Positions 17,120 to 26,015 are shown, counted from the first letter of the stretch. The stretch: 34,976 nucleotides of DNA from Rhizobacter sp. (GCA_025350965.1 JANXWV010000056.1:1-34976), one strand, 5' to 3'. Notes: a model not told the origin generated them from the sequence alone. Numbers and translations are program-made.

Positions 17120-17173
17120 GCCATGACTGCCGTGATTGCCGTGACCGCCATGAGTGCCATGAGTGCCATGATC
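17120..17173 (+). repeat. Six tandem 9-bp units at the gspK start
   Basis: The units GCCATGACT, GCCGTGATT, GCCGTGACC, GCCATGAGT, GCCATGAGT and GCCATGATC run without a break from 17120 to 17173. Each unit holds ATG or GTG in the gspK frame, so up to six start codons are stacked. Copy-number change would keep the frame and alter only the leader length and number of starts. Confidence 0.8.
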
Positions 17174-18163
17174 CGCCGCCCCGCGCGCGCCCGGCATCAC
17201 ACCCGTGGGCAACCCCGCCGCGCCGCCCGCCAGCGCGGAGCGGCGTTGCTGACGGCGATGGTCATCGTCACCCTCGTCGTCACGCTCGCCTCGGCGATGG
17301 TGTGGCAGCAGTGGCGCGCGGTGCAGGTTGAAACAGCCGAGCGCGCGCGGGCACAGTCGGCATGGATCCTCTCCGGCGCGCTCGACTGGGCGCGCCTGAT
17401 CCTGAAGGAAGACCTGCGCAGCGGCCGGCCCACCGCGCTGACGGAGCCCTGGGCCACGCCACTCGCCGAGGCGCGCCTGTCCACCTTCCTGGCCGCCGAC
17501 AAGGCCAACGCGGACGACGGCCCCGAGGCCTTTCTGTCCGGCAGCATCAGCGACGCACAGGGGCGCTACAACCTGACCAACCTGGCCCCCGCCGGCGGCA
17601 AGATCGACCTGCTGGAGCAGGCCGCACTGGAGCGCCTGTGCCTGGCCATCGGGCTCGAAAGCTCGGTCGCGCAGCGCATTGCAAACGGCATGCGCGACGC
17701 GGGCGCCACGGGCGCGGCCAGCGGGGCCAGCGCGAACGCGCCATTGCTGCCGCAGTCGGTCGCGCAACTGGCTTGGTTCGGGCTCGACGACGCGACGATC
17801 AAGGCGCTCGAACCTTACGTGGTGCTGCTGCGCGAGCCGACGCAGGTGAACGTGAACACGGCCCCGCGCGAGGTGCTGGTCGGCGCCATCAAGGGCCTCG
17901 ATCTCGCCACTGCGGAGCGCTTGCTCCAGGTGCGCCAGCGCACGCCGTTCAGTGGCATCGACAAGCTCAAGGAGCAACTCCCCGGCCTCGACCTGGCGGA
18001 CGCGCGGCTCGCCTACACGTCGAGCTACTTCGAGGTGCGCGGGCGCATTCGGCTCGGCGAGCGCGTGCTGGTCGAGCGCTCCCTGGTGCACCGGCTGCCG
18101 AACGGGCAAGTCGACGTGATGCGGCGCGAGCGCATCGCCAGCCTGGAACTCGCCGGCAGTTGA
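17123..18163 (+). CDS. gspK: Type II secretion minor pseudopilin GspK
   Basis: GspK is the large tip subunit of the pseudopilus. The protein is 346 residues from the first ATG. Cleavage is predicted at G39-A40 (AARQRG/AALLTAMVIVTLVVTLA). As usual for GspK there is no Glu at +5. The globular domain has DAQGRYNLTNL and the helix-hairpin-helix-like NVNTAPREVLVGAIKGLDLATAERLLQVRQRTPF. The start is uncertain: the first 16 codons are a 9-bp repeat carrying ATG or GTG every third codon. The last ATG, at 17168 (MIRRPARARHH), would give a more usual basic leader. It follows gspJ by 4 bases. A 125-base gap with AT-rich patches and a possible -10 TACAAT (18257-18262) precedes gspL. Confidence 0.9.
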   Translation: MTAVIAVTAMSAMSAMIRRPARARHHTRGQPRRAARQRGAALLTAMVIVTLVVTLASAMVWQQWRAVQVETAERARAQSAWILSGALDWARLILKEDLRSGRPTALTEPWATPLAEARLSTFLAADKANADDGPEAFLSGSISDAQGRYNLTNLAPAGGKIDLLEQAALERLCLAIGLESSVAQRIANGMRDAGATGAASGASANAPLLPQSVAQLAWFGLDDATIKALEPYVVLLREPTQVNVNTAPREVLVGAIKGLDLATAERLLQVRQRTPFSGIDKLKEQLPGLDLADARLAYTSSYFEVRGRIRLGERVLVERSLVHRLPNGQVDVMRRERIASLELAGS

Positions 18164-18288
18164 GCCGCATCACCGAGCCGCGCGCCGCCCTGCCATCGAT
18201 TGATAAGAACCCGCCGTAAGTCTTTGATTCGATAAGGTTTGCGATTTGGCCGTGCCTACAATGCCAGCTGCCACCCACCACCTTGTAC

Positions 18289-19569
18289 ATGTCGACCCTC
18301 GTTGTCCACATTCCCGCCCGCCAGCGCCTGCGTTCCAGCAGCCACGGCGCCCCTTCGGCCGAGGGCTCGGGCCTGGCCACGGAGTACCCCTTCGCGACCA
18401 GCCCCGACGGCCTGGCGCTCGAAACGCAAGGCCAGTGCGCCGCCTCGCTGCTGCCGAAGGCCACCACCGTGATCGCCGTGCTGTCGGACGCCGATGTCAG
18501 CTGGCACCGCATCACCCTGCCCCGCGCCCCGGGCGCACGCCTGCGCGCTGCCCTCGACGGCGTGCTCGAAGAGGCCTTGCTCGAAGATGCCGACGACGTG
18601 CACCTGGCCCTGGCCCCCGCCGCGTTGCCCGGCCAGCCGACGTGGGTGGCTGCCGTCTCGAGGCGCTGGCTGCGCGCCGAGCTGGCGGCGCTGGAGAAGG
18701 CCGAGGTCTTCGTCGACCGTGTCGTGCCGATGGCCTGGCCCGACGACCCGCCCATCGGCCACTTCGCCGAGACGCCGATGGATGCGAGCGGCCCGAACGG
18801 CATGGCCCATGGCGTGGCGTTGAACTGGGCCCACGCCGACGGCGTGGCCAGCGTGCGCCTGCAAGGCGGCCTGGCACGTGCGCTGGTGCCGCACCCCGCC
18901 CCGCCCGAAACGCGCTGGAGCGCGACCCCCGGCGCGGTGGCTGCGGCCGAAGCCTGGGTCGGCGCGCCGGTGCGCGTGATGCAGCCGGCGCAGCGCCTGC
19001 TGCAGGCCGGGCGCAGCCTGTGGAACCTGCGCCAGTTTGAGCTGGCGCGTCGCACCCGCGGCGGCCGCGCGCTGGCCGATTCGGCCCGGCGTTTCTTCAG
19101 CCGCGAGTGGGCGCCCGTACGCTTCGGTTTGGCCGCACTCGTGCTGGCGCAGATCATCGGCCTGAACCTGTGGGCCTGGCACCAGCGGAGTGCCATCGAA
19201 GCGCGGCAGGCGGCGCTGCGCGATCTCGTCAAGGCGACCTACCCGAACGTGAGCCCGCTCGATGTTCAACGCGACGCCGAGGCCGTGATGCAGCGCGAAT
19301 CGCAAGCGCTGCGAACGCTCGCCGGCAAGCCCGGTGACACCGACCTGGAGCCGATGCTGCAGGCCGCTGCCTCCGCCTGGCCCGCCGACCGCCCGGCCGT
19401 GGACACGCTGCGTTTCGAGCCCGGGCGGCTGACGCTCTCTGCCCCCGGCTGGAGCCCCGAACAGGTCGACCAGTTCCGCAGCGTGCTGCGGCCCGGCGGC
19501 TGGCAGGTCGAGGCGGCCGAAGGCCGGCTCGTGCTGAGCCGAGCGGCGCTGACGGCGGGCCGCTCATGA
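18289..19569 (+). CDS. gspL: Type II secretion platform protein GspL
   Basis: GspL is a bitopic inner-membrane protein whose cytoplasmic actin-like domain recruits the ATPase GspE and whose periplasmic part pairs with GspM. The protein has 426 residues from the ATG at 18289 (MSTLVVHIPARQRL); a TTG two codons upstream is less likely. The cytoplasmic domain spans about 1-275, with WHRITLPRAPGARLRAALDGVLEEALLEDAD typical of the family. The membrane helix is about 280-297 (VRFGLAALVLAQIIGLNLWAW). The periplasmic ferredoxin-like domain contains LRFEPGRLTLSAPGWSPEQVDQF. The TGA overlaps the ATG of a 20-codon frame that leads into gspM. Confidence 0.93.
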   Translation: MSTLVVHIPARQRLRSSSHGAPSAEGSGLATEYPFATSPDGLALETQGQCAASLLPKATTVIAVLSDADVSWHRITLPRAPGARLRAALDGVLEEALLEDADDVHLALAPAALPGQPTWVAAVSRRWLRAELAALEKAEVFVDRVVPMAWPDDPPIGHFAETPMDASGPNGMAHGVALNWAHADGVASVRLQGGLARALVPHPAPPETRWSATPGAVAAAEAWVGAPVRVMQPAQRLLQAGRSLWNLRQFELARRTRGGRALADSARRFFSREWAPVRFGLAALVLAQIIGLNLWAWHQRSAIEARQAALRDLVKATYPNVSPLDVQRDAEAVMQRESQALRTLAGKPGDTDLEPMLQAAASAWPADRPAVDTLRFEPGRLTLSAPGWSPEQVDQFRSVLRPGGWQVEAAEGRLVLSRAALTAGRS

Positions 19570-19628
19570 GCCCGCAGCGCCGCCCCAAGGGCGAATACCG
19601 AAGTGCGAAGCACGGAGGTTGCCAATGA
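19566..19628 (+). CDS. Possible 20-residue coupled micro-ORF between gspL and gspM
   Basis: ATG at 19566 overlaps the gspL stop (ATGA), and TGA at 19626-19628 overlaps the gspM ATG (ATGA at 19625-19628). The peptide would be MSPQRRPKGEYRSAKHGGCQ, strongly basic and with no membrane segment. The gspM ribosome site GGAGG (19614-19618) lies inside it. It may be a translational relay coupling gspL to gspM rather than a functional peptide, or a chance frame. I have an unverified impression that short sequences of the PKGEYRSA type recur between genes in related Burkholderiales; this needs a genome search. Confidence 0.4.
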   Translation: MSPQRRPKGEYRSAKHGGCQ

Positions 19629-20143
19629 ACACGACTTCCCCACCCCTTCCGCCCGCGCTGGCCAGCCTGCGCCAGCAGGCCGATGCGTGGTGGCGCAGCC
19701 GTGCCCGGCGCGAGCGCCAGGCGCTGGGCGCGGTGGCGGCGGTGCTGGTGGCCTTCGCGGTGTGGAGCCTGCTCGTGCAGCCGGCGCTGCGCAGCGTGCG
19801 CGCCGCGCCTGATCAACTCGACCGGCTCGAAGCGCAGATGCAGCAGGTGCAGCGCGTGGCCGCCGAGAGCACCTTGCTGCGGGCGGTTGCACCAGTGGCC
19901 GCCACGCAGGCGGGCATCGCGCTCAAGTCGGCCGCCGACCGCCTGGGCGAACGCGGCCGCCTCACCTTGCAAGGCGACCGCGCCACGCTCACGCTCACCG
20001 GCGTGAGCCCCGAAGCGCTGCGCGCCTTCCTGCTCGAAGCGCGCAACGGCGCACGCGCACGGCCGGTCGAAGCGCAACTGCAACGCGGCCCGCAGGGCTA
20101 CAGCGGCACGCTCAGCGTGGCGCTCTCCGGGGCCGCCCCGTGA
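19625..20143 (+). CDS. gspM: Type II secretion platform protein GspM
   Basis: GspM is a small bitopic inner-membrane partner that stabilises GspL. The protein has 172 residues. A cytoplasmic basic segment (RSRARRERQAL) precedes one membrane helix (about 34-52, LGAVAAVLVAFAVWSLLVQPAL). A periplasmic coiled region (RLEAQMQQVQRVAAES) and a small ferredoxin-like domain (ATLTLTGVSPEALRAFLLEAR) follow. The ATG at 19625 has a GGAGG site 6 bases upstream and is preferred over the in-frame TTG at 19619. The stop overlaps the gspN GTG (GTGA, 20140-20143). Confidence 0.92.
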   Translation: MNTTSPPLPPALASLRQQADAWWRSRARRERQALGAVAAVLVAFAVWSLLVQPALRSVRAAPDQLDRLEAQMQQVQRVAAESTLLRAVAPVAATQAGIALKSAADRLGERGRLTLQGDRATLTLTGVSPEALRAFLLEARNGARARPVEAQLQRGPQGYSGTLSVALSGAAP

Positions 20144-21024
20144 TCCTCAAGCGCAAACGCCGCGCCTTCAGCCCGACCATCGCGGCCACCGGCTGGGGCG
20201 AGTCGACCTTCGCCGAAATGGCGTGGGACAAGTCGCGCAGCGCCGGCAAGCGCTGGGCCATCGGCGGCGCCGTCGCGGGTGCGCTTCTGGCGCTCGTGGC
20301 CTTCGCACCGGCGGCCTGGCTGGCCGACAACGTGGCCTCGGGCACGGGCGGGCGCATCGTGCTGGCCGATGCGCGTGGCACCGTGTGGTCGGGCAGTGCC
20401 GTCGTCGTGCTGACCGGTGGTGCCGGCAGCCGCGATGCCAGCGCCCTGCCTGGCCGGCTGGCCTGGACGCTGGGCGCGCACGGCCTCGGCCTGGAGGTGC
20501 ATGCCCAGCAGGCCTGCTGCCTGAACGGCGATGTGGTGCTGCAGGTCAAGCCCGGTTTCGGCCGCACGAGCTACACGCTGGTCCCGCCTTCGGGCTGGGT
20601 GGCGCAGTGGCCCACGTCGTTCCTCGGTGGCCTGGGCACGCCGTGGAACACGATGCAGCTCGGCGGCACGGTGCGCCTGGCATCACCGGGCATGACATTC
20701 GAGTCGGTGCAGGGCCGCTGGCTGGTCAGCGGTCGGGCCGATGTCGACCTGATCAACGTCGGCTCCCGCCTGACCACGCTCGACACACTCGGCAGCTACC
20801 GCATGAGCCTGTCGGGCGACCCGGCCAACCCCGGCATATCGGCCTTGCAACTCTCGACCACCGAAGGCGCGTTGCAGCTCAGCGGCAATGGCACCTGGGG
20901 GCCGGCCGGCGTGCGCTTTCGCGGTGAAGCGCGGGCGGCCCCGCTCGAAGAGCAGGCGCTGTCGAACCTGCTGAACATCATCGGGCGGCGCGATGGCGCA
21001 CGTTCCGTCATATCGATCGGATGA
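20140..21024 (+). CDS. gspN: Type II secretion protein GspN (GTG start)
   Basis: GspN is an accessory inner-membrane protein found in a subset of type II systems; its exact role is not settled. The 294-residue protein has one N-terminal membrane helix (about 38-62, WAIGGAVAGALLALVAFAPAAWLA) and a periplasmic beta-rich domain. Family motifs include ADARGTVWSGSAVVVLTGG, LPGRLAWTL and the C-terminal LQLSGNGTWGPAGVRFRGEA followed by LSNLLNIIGRRDG. The GTG at 20140 overlaps the gspM stop, and the TGA overlaps the gspD ATG (21021-21024), so it is translationally coupled on both sides. Confidence 0.92.
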   Translation: MILKRKRRAFSPTIAATGWGESTFAEMAWDKSRSAGKRWAIGGAVAGALLALVAFAPAAWLADNVASGTGGRIVLADARGTVWSGSAVVVLTGGAGSRDASALPGRLAWTLGAHGLGLEVHAQQACCLNGDVVLQVKPGFGRTSYTLVPPSGWVAQWPTSFLGGLGTPWNTMQLGGTVRLASPGMTFESVQGRWLVSGRADVDLINVGSRLTTLDTLGSYRMSLSGDPANPGISALQLSTTEGALQLSGNGTWGPAGVRFRGEARAAPLEEQALSNLLNIIGRRDGARSVISIG

Positions 21025-23279
21025 GCATGAAGCGCAGCCCCCCACACCCCCTTCGCGGCCGCACGCTGCCTGCCGCCGTGGCAGCGGCCGTGCTCAGTGC
21101 CACGCTTGTGCCCGCGCCGCTGGCGCTGGCGCAGACCTCGCGGACGCGCAGCACCTCCGTGCGCAACGAGGCACGCGCCGAACCAGTGACGCTGAACTTC
21201 GTCAACGCCGACATCGAAGGCGTGGCACGCGCCATGTCGGCCATCTTGAAACAGCAGTTCGTGGTCGACCCGCGCGTCAAGGGCACGATGACGCTGTACA
21301 GCGAAACGCCGCTCGCGCCGCGCGAGGCCTACCTCAACTTCCTGGCCGCGCTGCGCGGGCTCGGGTTCACCGTGGTCGAAGTCGGCGGGCTGTACAAGGT
21401 CGTGCCCGAGGCGGATGCAAAGCTGCAGACCGGCACCGTCGCTGTGGGTGACGCCACGACCCGCCGCGGCGACCAGATCCTCACGCAGATCTTCAAGCTC
21501 AGCCACGAGAACGCGAACAACCTGGTGCCGGTGCTGCGCCCGCTGATCAGCCCGAACAACACCATCAACGCGAACCCGGGCAACAACACGCTGGTCATCA
21601 CCGACTATGCCGACAACCTGACGCGCATCGCCAAGATCATCGCCGCGATGGACACGCCGGCCAGCGGCGACGTGGAAGTCATCACCCTGAAACACGCCGT
21701 GGCCTCCGACGTGGCCGCCCTGGTGCAGCGCCTGACCGACAGCGGCGGCGCCGCCGGCGTGGTGACACCGGGCGCGCAACCCGGCGGCACGACGGCGGCC
21801 TCGGTGCTGGTCGACGCGCGCAGCAACTCGCTGCTGGTGCGTGCGCCGAACCCGGCACGCATGGCGGCCATCCGCGCGCTCGTCGACAAGCTCGACCGGC
21901 CGACGCAGGGCGCGGCCGGCAGCACCGGCAACGTGTGGGTCGTGTACCTGAAGAACGCCGATGCGGTGAAGCTCGCGACCGTCCTGCGTGCCGCCTACGG
22001 GGGTGGCGCGGGTGGCGGTTCGGCCGGCGGCGGCTCGCAGGCGACGAACCCGCTCGCGAACGTCGGCGCAGCCACTGGCGGCGCCTCACCGCAGGCCACG
22101 GCGCCGGTGGCGCAATCGGCATCGCCGTCGACCGGCGGTTTCGTGCAGGCCGACCCGGCCACCAACTCGCTCATCATCACCGCGCCCGAGCCGATGTACC
22201 GGCAGTTGCGCGTGCTGATCGACCAGCTCGATTCGCGCCGCGCGCAGGTCTACATCGAAAGCATGATCGTCGAGGTCACCGGCGACAACTCGGCCGACTT
22301 CGGCTTCCAATGGCAAGGCTTGCTCGGCGCTCGCGGCGACCGCAACCTGATCGTCGGCGGCACCAACTACAACGCGGCCGGCAGTTCGTCGAACAACATC
22401 ATCGACCTGACCACGGCCATCGCCACGAGCCGCACGGGCACTGCAGCGGGCGCGGCCGCCACGGCCTTGGCCGAGGGCCTGAACATTGGCCTGGTGCGCA
22501 ACTTCGGCAACGGGCTGTATGGCTTGTCGGCCATCGCGCGCGTGCTGCAGAGCCAGGCCAACACCAACATCGTCTCGACCCCGAACCTGATCACGCTCGA
22601 CAACGAGGAAGCGAAGATCGTCGTCGGTCAGAACGTGCCCTTCGTGACCGGCCAGTACACCAACACCGGTACCGGCACGACGAGCCCGTTCCAGACCATC
22701 GAGCGGCGCGACGTCGGCATCACGCTGCGCATCCGCCCGCAGATCGGCGAGAACGGCACTGTGCGCATGACGATTTTCCAGGAGTCGTCGTCGGTTGCCG
22801 CCACCACGGCGGTCGGCACCAGCAACTCGGGGCCGACCACCAACAAGCGCTCGATCGACTCGACCGTGGTCGTGGACGACGGCGCCATTCTGGTGCTCGG
22901 TGGCCTGATCGAAGACCGCTACACCGACAACAAGTCGAAGGTGCCGCTGCTCGGCGACATCCCTTACGTCGGCGCGCTGTTCCGCAGCGAAAGCCGAAGC
23001 AAGATCCGCACGAACCTGATGGTGTTCCTGCGCCCCGTGGTGATGCGCGATGCCGAGAGCGCGAACAGGCTGTCGCTCGACCGCTACGACCTGATCCGAA
23101 GCGCGCAGAAAGACCAGCAGCCCGAGCGCAACCTGCTGCTGCCCATCGACGGCGTGCCCGTGCTGCCGCCGTCGCGCCGGGTCGATGAAACCACGGTGCC
23201 GCTCGCGGTGCCGCCGGCCGGGCCGGCGGTTTCGCCGCTGAAGCCTGCGTCGGCCCCGGCCGCCGGGCCGGCGAACTGA
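21021..23279 (+). CDS. gspD: Type II secretion outer-membrane secretin GspD
   Basis: GspD forms the multimeric outer-membrane channel through which folded proteins leave the periplasm. The 752-residue precursor has a signal peptide (cleavage near PLALAQ). The N0 domain is VTLNFVNADIEGVARAMSAILKQQFVVDPRVKG. The KH-like N1-N3 domains include AALVQRL and NSLLVRAPNPARMAAIRALVDKLDRP. A Gly/Ala/Ser-rich insertion of about 50 residues sits in N3. The secretin core contains VPFVTGQ, ERRDVGITLRIRPQI and LGDIPYVGALFRSES. The C-terminal extension is Pro/Ala-rich and may hold a pilotin-binding site. The ATG overlaps the gspN stop; a second Met two codons on is possible. Confidence 0.96.
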   Translation: MSMKRSPPHPLRGRTLPAAVAAAVLSATLVPAPLALAQTSRTRSTSVRNEARAEPVTLNFVNADIEGVARAMSAILKQQFVVDPRVKGTMTLYSETPLAPREAYLNFLAALRGLGFTVVEVGGLYKVVPEADAKLQTGTVAVGDATTRRGDQILTQIFKLSHENANNLVPVLRPLISPNNTINANPGNNTLVITDYADNLTRIAKIIAAMDTPASGDVEVITLKHAVASDVAALVQRLTDSGGAAGVVTPGAQPGGTTAASVLVDARSNSLLVRAPNPARMAAIRALVDKLDRPTQGAAGSTGNVWVVYLKNADAVKLATVLRAAYGGGAGGGSAGGGSQATNPLANVGAATGGASPQATAPVAQSASPSTGGFVQADPATNSLIITAPEPMYRQLRVLIDQLDSRRAQVYIESMIVEVTGDNSADFGFQWQGLLGARGDRNLIVGGTNYNAAGSSSNNIIDLTTAIATSRTGTAAGAAATALAEGLNIGLVRNFGNGLYGLSAIARVLQSQANTNIVSTPNLITLDNEEAKIVVGQNVPFVTGQYTNTGTGTTSPFQTIERRDVGITLRIRPQIGENGTVRMTIFQESSSVAATTAVGTSNSGPTTNKRSIDSTVVVDDGAILVLGGLIEDRYTDNKSKVPLLGDIPYVGALFRSESRSKIRTNLMVFLRPVVMRDAESANRLSLDRYDLIRSAQKDQQPERNLLLPIDGVPVLPPSRRVDETTVPLAVPPAGPAVSPLKPASAPAAGPAN

Positions 23280-23290
23280 GCGGGCGCACC

Positions 23291-24712
23291 ATGGGCGCCC
23301 GCCACCCCCTGCCCTACGCGTACGCCAAGGCGCACACGCTGCTGCTCGAAGACGACGGCACGCAGCTCGTGCTGTGGGCGCCCGAGTCGATCTCGCTGCC
23401 GGTGCTGAGCGAAGTTCTGCGCCTGTACGAGGTCGACGCGCTGGAACGCGAGGCCTCGTCGACCCTCGCCCAGCGCATTGCCACGGCCTATGCGGGCAGC
23501 GAGTCGAGCGCCGCCACCGTCATCGGCGAGGTCGAAAGCGCGGTCGACCTGTCGCGCATGATGCAGGAGCTGCCGGCGATCGAAGACCTGCTCGAAGCGA
23601 GCAATGACGCGCCGATCATCCGCATGCTCAACGCGCTGCTCACGCAGGCCGCGAAGGACGGCGCCTCCGACATCCACATCGAGCCCTACGAGCGCAGCAG
23701 CTCGGTGCGCTTCCGTGTCGACGGCACGCTGCGCGAGGTGGTGCAGCCGAACAAGGCACTGCACGCGGCGCTCATCTCGCGCCTGAAGATCATGGCCGAG
23801 CTCGACATTGCCGAGCGCCGCCTGCCGCAGGACGGCCGCATTTCGCTGCGCATCGGCGGGCGCGCGGTCGATGTGCGCGTGTCCACGCTGCCGTCGTCGC
23901 ACGGCGAGCGCGCGGTGCTGCGCCTGCTCGACAAGGGCGAATCGAAGTTCACGCTCGAAGCGCTGGGCATGAGCGGCGACGTGCTCAAGAAGTTCGACAA
24001 ACTCGTGCAGCAGCCGCACGGCATCGTGCTCGTGACCGGGCCCACCGGCTCGGGCAAGACGACCACGCTGTATGCGTCGCTCGGGCGGGTGGACACGGCC
24101 GGCACCAACGTGCTGACGGTCGAAGACCCGGTCGAATACGAGCTGGCCGGCATCGGCCAGACCCAAGTTAACCCGAAGATCGATCTCACGTTCGCGAAGG
24201 CGCTGCGGGCCATCCTGCGGCAAGACCCGGACGTCATCATGATCGGCGAGATCCGCGACTACGAGACCGCGCAGATCGCCATCCAGGCCTCGCTCACCGG
24301 CCACCTGGTGCTGGCCACGGTCCACACGAACGACGCACCCAGCACGGTGACGCGGATGATCGACATGGGTGTCGAGCCCTTCCTGTTGTCGTCGAGCCTG
24401 ATCGGCGTGCTGGCGCAGCGGCTGGTGCGCAAGCTGTGCCCCGCCTGCAAGAAGGTCGACGCGCGCGGGCGCTACCACCCGGTGGGCTGCGCCCTGTGCG
24501 GCAACACGGGCTACAAGGGCCGCACCGGCGTGTACGAGTTGATGAGCGTGGACGACTCGGTGCGCTCGCTGATCCACAGCCGCGCGGCCGAGTCGCAGAT
24601 CTTCGTCGCCGCCGAAGCCGGCGGCTTGCGCTCGATGCGCGAAGACGGCGAGCGCCTCGTCGCCGAAGGCATCACATCTGCCGAAGAAGTGATGCGCGTC
24701 ACGCGAGAGTAG
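23291..24712 (+). CDS. gspE: Type II secretion ATPase GspE
   Basis: GspE is the cytoplasmic hexameric ATPase that powers pseudopilus assembly. The 473-residue protein is near the short end of the family because its N1 region is compact. The N2 domain contains DGASDIHIEPYERSSSVRFRVDGTLREV. Walker A is GPTGSGKTTTLY, the Asp box is VEDPVEYELAGIGQ, Walker B is DPDVIMIGEIRD, and the His box is TGHLVLATVHTND. The tetracysteine zinc motif CPAC...CALC lies near the C-terminus and ends NTGYKGRTGVYE. It starts 11 bases after gspD and ends 7 bases before gspF. Confidence 0.97.
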   Translation: MGARHPLPYAYAKAHTLLLEDDGTQLVLWAPESISLPVLSEVLRLYEVDALEREASSTLAQRIATAYAGSESSAATVIGEVESAVDLSRMMQELPAIEDLLEASNDAPIIRMLNALLTQAAKDGASDIHIEPYERSSSVRFRVDGTLREVVQPNKALHAALISRLKIMAELDIAERRLPQDGRISLRIGGRAVDVRVSTLPSSHGERAVLRLLDKGESKFTLEALGMSGDVLKKFDKLVQQPHGIVLVTGPTGSGKTTTLYASLGRVDTAGTNVLTVEDPVEYELAGIGQTQVNPKIDLTFAKALRAILRQDPDVIMIGEIRDYETAQIAIQASLTGHLVLATVHTNDAPSTVTRMIDMGVEPFLLSSSLIGVLAQRLVRKLCPACKKVDARGRYHPVGCALCGNTGYKGRTGVYELMSVDDSVRSLIHSRAAESQIFVAAEAGGLRSMREDGERLVAEGITSAEEVMRVTRE

Positions 24713-24719
24713 GGCTCAC

Positions 24720-25934
24720 GTGCCAGCCTACAAATTCGAAGCCCTGGACGCCGCCGGCAAGGCCAGCAACGGCCTGCTCGACGCTGAGAACGCCAAGGCG
24801 GCGCGCTCGCAACTGCGCGCGCGCTCACTGGTGCCGATGTCGGTGGCGCTGGTCGCATCGGCCGGCACCCAGGGCGAGGGCTTGCGCTTCACGCGGCGCG
24901 TGTTCAATGCAACGAGCCTGGCGGTGTGGACGCGCCAGCTCGCCGGCCTGGTCAGTGCCGGCCTGCCGCTCGAACGCGCGCTGACTGCACTCAGCGAAGA
25001 AGCCGAAGACCCGCGCCAGCGCGAGTTGGTGGCGCACCTGCGCAGCGAAGTGAACAGCGGCTCGCCGTTCGCGCGCGCGCTCGGCAGCGCGCCGCGCGAG
25101 TTCGACGAAGTGTTTCGCGGCGTCGTTGCGGCGGGTGAGCAAAGCGGCGCGCTCGGCGGCGTGCTCGAACGGTTGGCCGATGACCTGGAGGCGCGCCAGG
25201 AGCTCAAGTCCAAACTCATCGGCGCCACGCTCTACCCGGCCATCGTGTCGCTGATCGCGGTCGTGATCGTGGTCTTCCTCGTGACCTACGTGGTGCCGCA
25301 AGTCGCCTCGGTGTTCACCAGTTCGAAGCGGGCATTGCCGGGGCTGACGATCGCCATGCTCGCCATCAGCGCCTTCCTGCGCCAGTGGGGCTGGGCACTC
25401 GTGCTGCTGTTGGCCGCCGGCTTCGGCCTGCTCACGCTGATGCTGCGCAACGCCGCCTTCCGGCAGAGCTTCGATGCCGGGTTCCTGACGATCCCGCTCG
25501 TGGGCAAGCTCGCACGCGGCTACAACGCGGCGCGCTTCGCAGGCACGCTGGCGATGCTGGCGAGCGCCGGCGTGCCGATCCTGAAGGCCTTGCAGGCGGC
25601 GGCCGAAACCCTGTCGAACCGCGCCATGCGTGCCGACGCGATGGACGCGCTGGTGCAGGTGCGCGAAGGCGCGCCGCTGGCGTCGGCGCTGGCTGGCAAG
25701 AAGCGCTTCCCGGGCTTGTTGGCCATGTTCTCGCGGCTGGGCGAGCAGACCGGCCAGTTGCCCCTGATGCTCGACCGCGCCGCGCGCCAGTTGAGCACCG
25801 AGGTGCAGCGCCGCGCGATGCAGATGGCCACGCTGCTGGAGCCCTTGCTCATCGTCGCCATGGGCATGATCGTGATGCTGATCGTGCTGGCGGTGTTGCT
25901 GCCGATCATCCAGCTCAACACCTGGGTGAAGTAG
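24720..25934 (+). CDS. gspF: Type II secretion inner-membrane protein GspF (GTG start)
   Basis: GspF is the polytopic platform protein that couples GspE motion to pseudopilus growth. It has 404 residues from the GTG at 24720 (MPAYKFEALDAAGKASNGLL). The first F domain includes WTRQLAGLVSAGLPLERALTAL and GEQSGALGGVLERLADDLE. The first membrane helix is TLYPAIVSLIAVVIVVFLVTYVVP, and a second hairpin is near WALVLLLAAGFGLLTLML. The repeat F domain has FAGTLAMLASAGVPILKALQAA and LGEQTGQLPLMLDRAA. The last helix is LLIVAMGMIVMLIVLAVLLPI. It is the last gsp gene; a hairpin without a T-run follows at 25998-26015. Confidence 0.97.
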   Translation: MPAYKFEALDAAGKASNGLLDAENAKAARSQLRARSLVPMSVALVASAGTQGEGLRFTRRVFNATSLAVWTRQLAGLVSAGLPLERALTALSEEAEDPRQRELVAHLRSEVNSGSPFARALGSAPREFDEVFRGVVAAGEQSGALGGVLERLADDLEARQELKSKLIGATLYPAIVSLIAVVIVVFLVTYVVPQVASVFTSSKRALPGLTIAMLAISAFLRQWGWALVLLLAAGFGLLTLMLRNAAFRQSFDAGFLTIPLVGKLARGYNAARFAGTLAMLASAGVPILKALQAAAETLSNRAMRADAMDALVQVREGAPLASALAGKKRFPGLLAMFSRLGEQTGQLPLMLDRAARQLSTEVQRRAMQMATLLEPLLIVAMGMIVMLIVLAVLLPIIQLNTWVK

Positions 25935-25997
25935 CCGGCACCCTGCCGCACCGGTTCGCCTGAGCCAGCGTTCGCGGCACCGACCGTTGACATGCGC

Positions 25998-26015
25998 GCC
26001 AGCAAGCACGCTGGC
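25998..26015. other. Hairpin downstream of gspF
   Basis: GCCAGC, loop AAGCAC, and GCTGGC form a perfect 6-bp stem in the 189-base gap between gspF and the Lon-like gene. No T-run follows on either strand, so it is not a standard terminator. It could be a processing or stability element, or chance. A TTGACA hexamer (25987-25992) just upstream has no matching -10. Confidence 0.35.

Noticed and set aside
18164..18288. Internal promoter between gspK and gspL (TACAAT at 18257-18262)
   Set aside because: The -10 is good but there is no -35-like hexamer at 16-18 bases, so I did not list it as a feature; the AT-rich patch is mentioned under gspK.
25987..26015. Consensus -35 TTGACA after gspF
   Set aside because: No acceptable -10 at 16-19 bases; the region at that spacing is one arm of a hairpin (GCTGGC).
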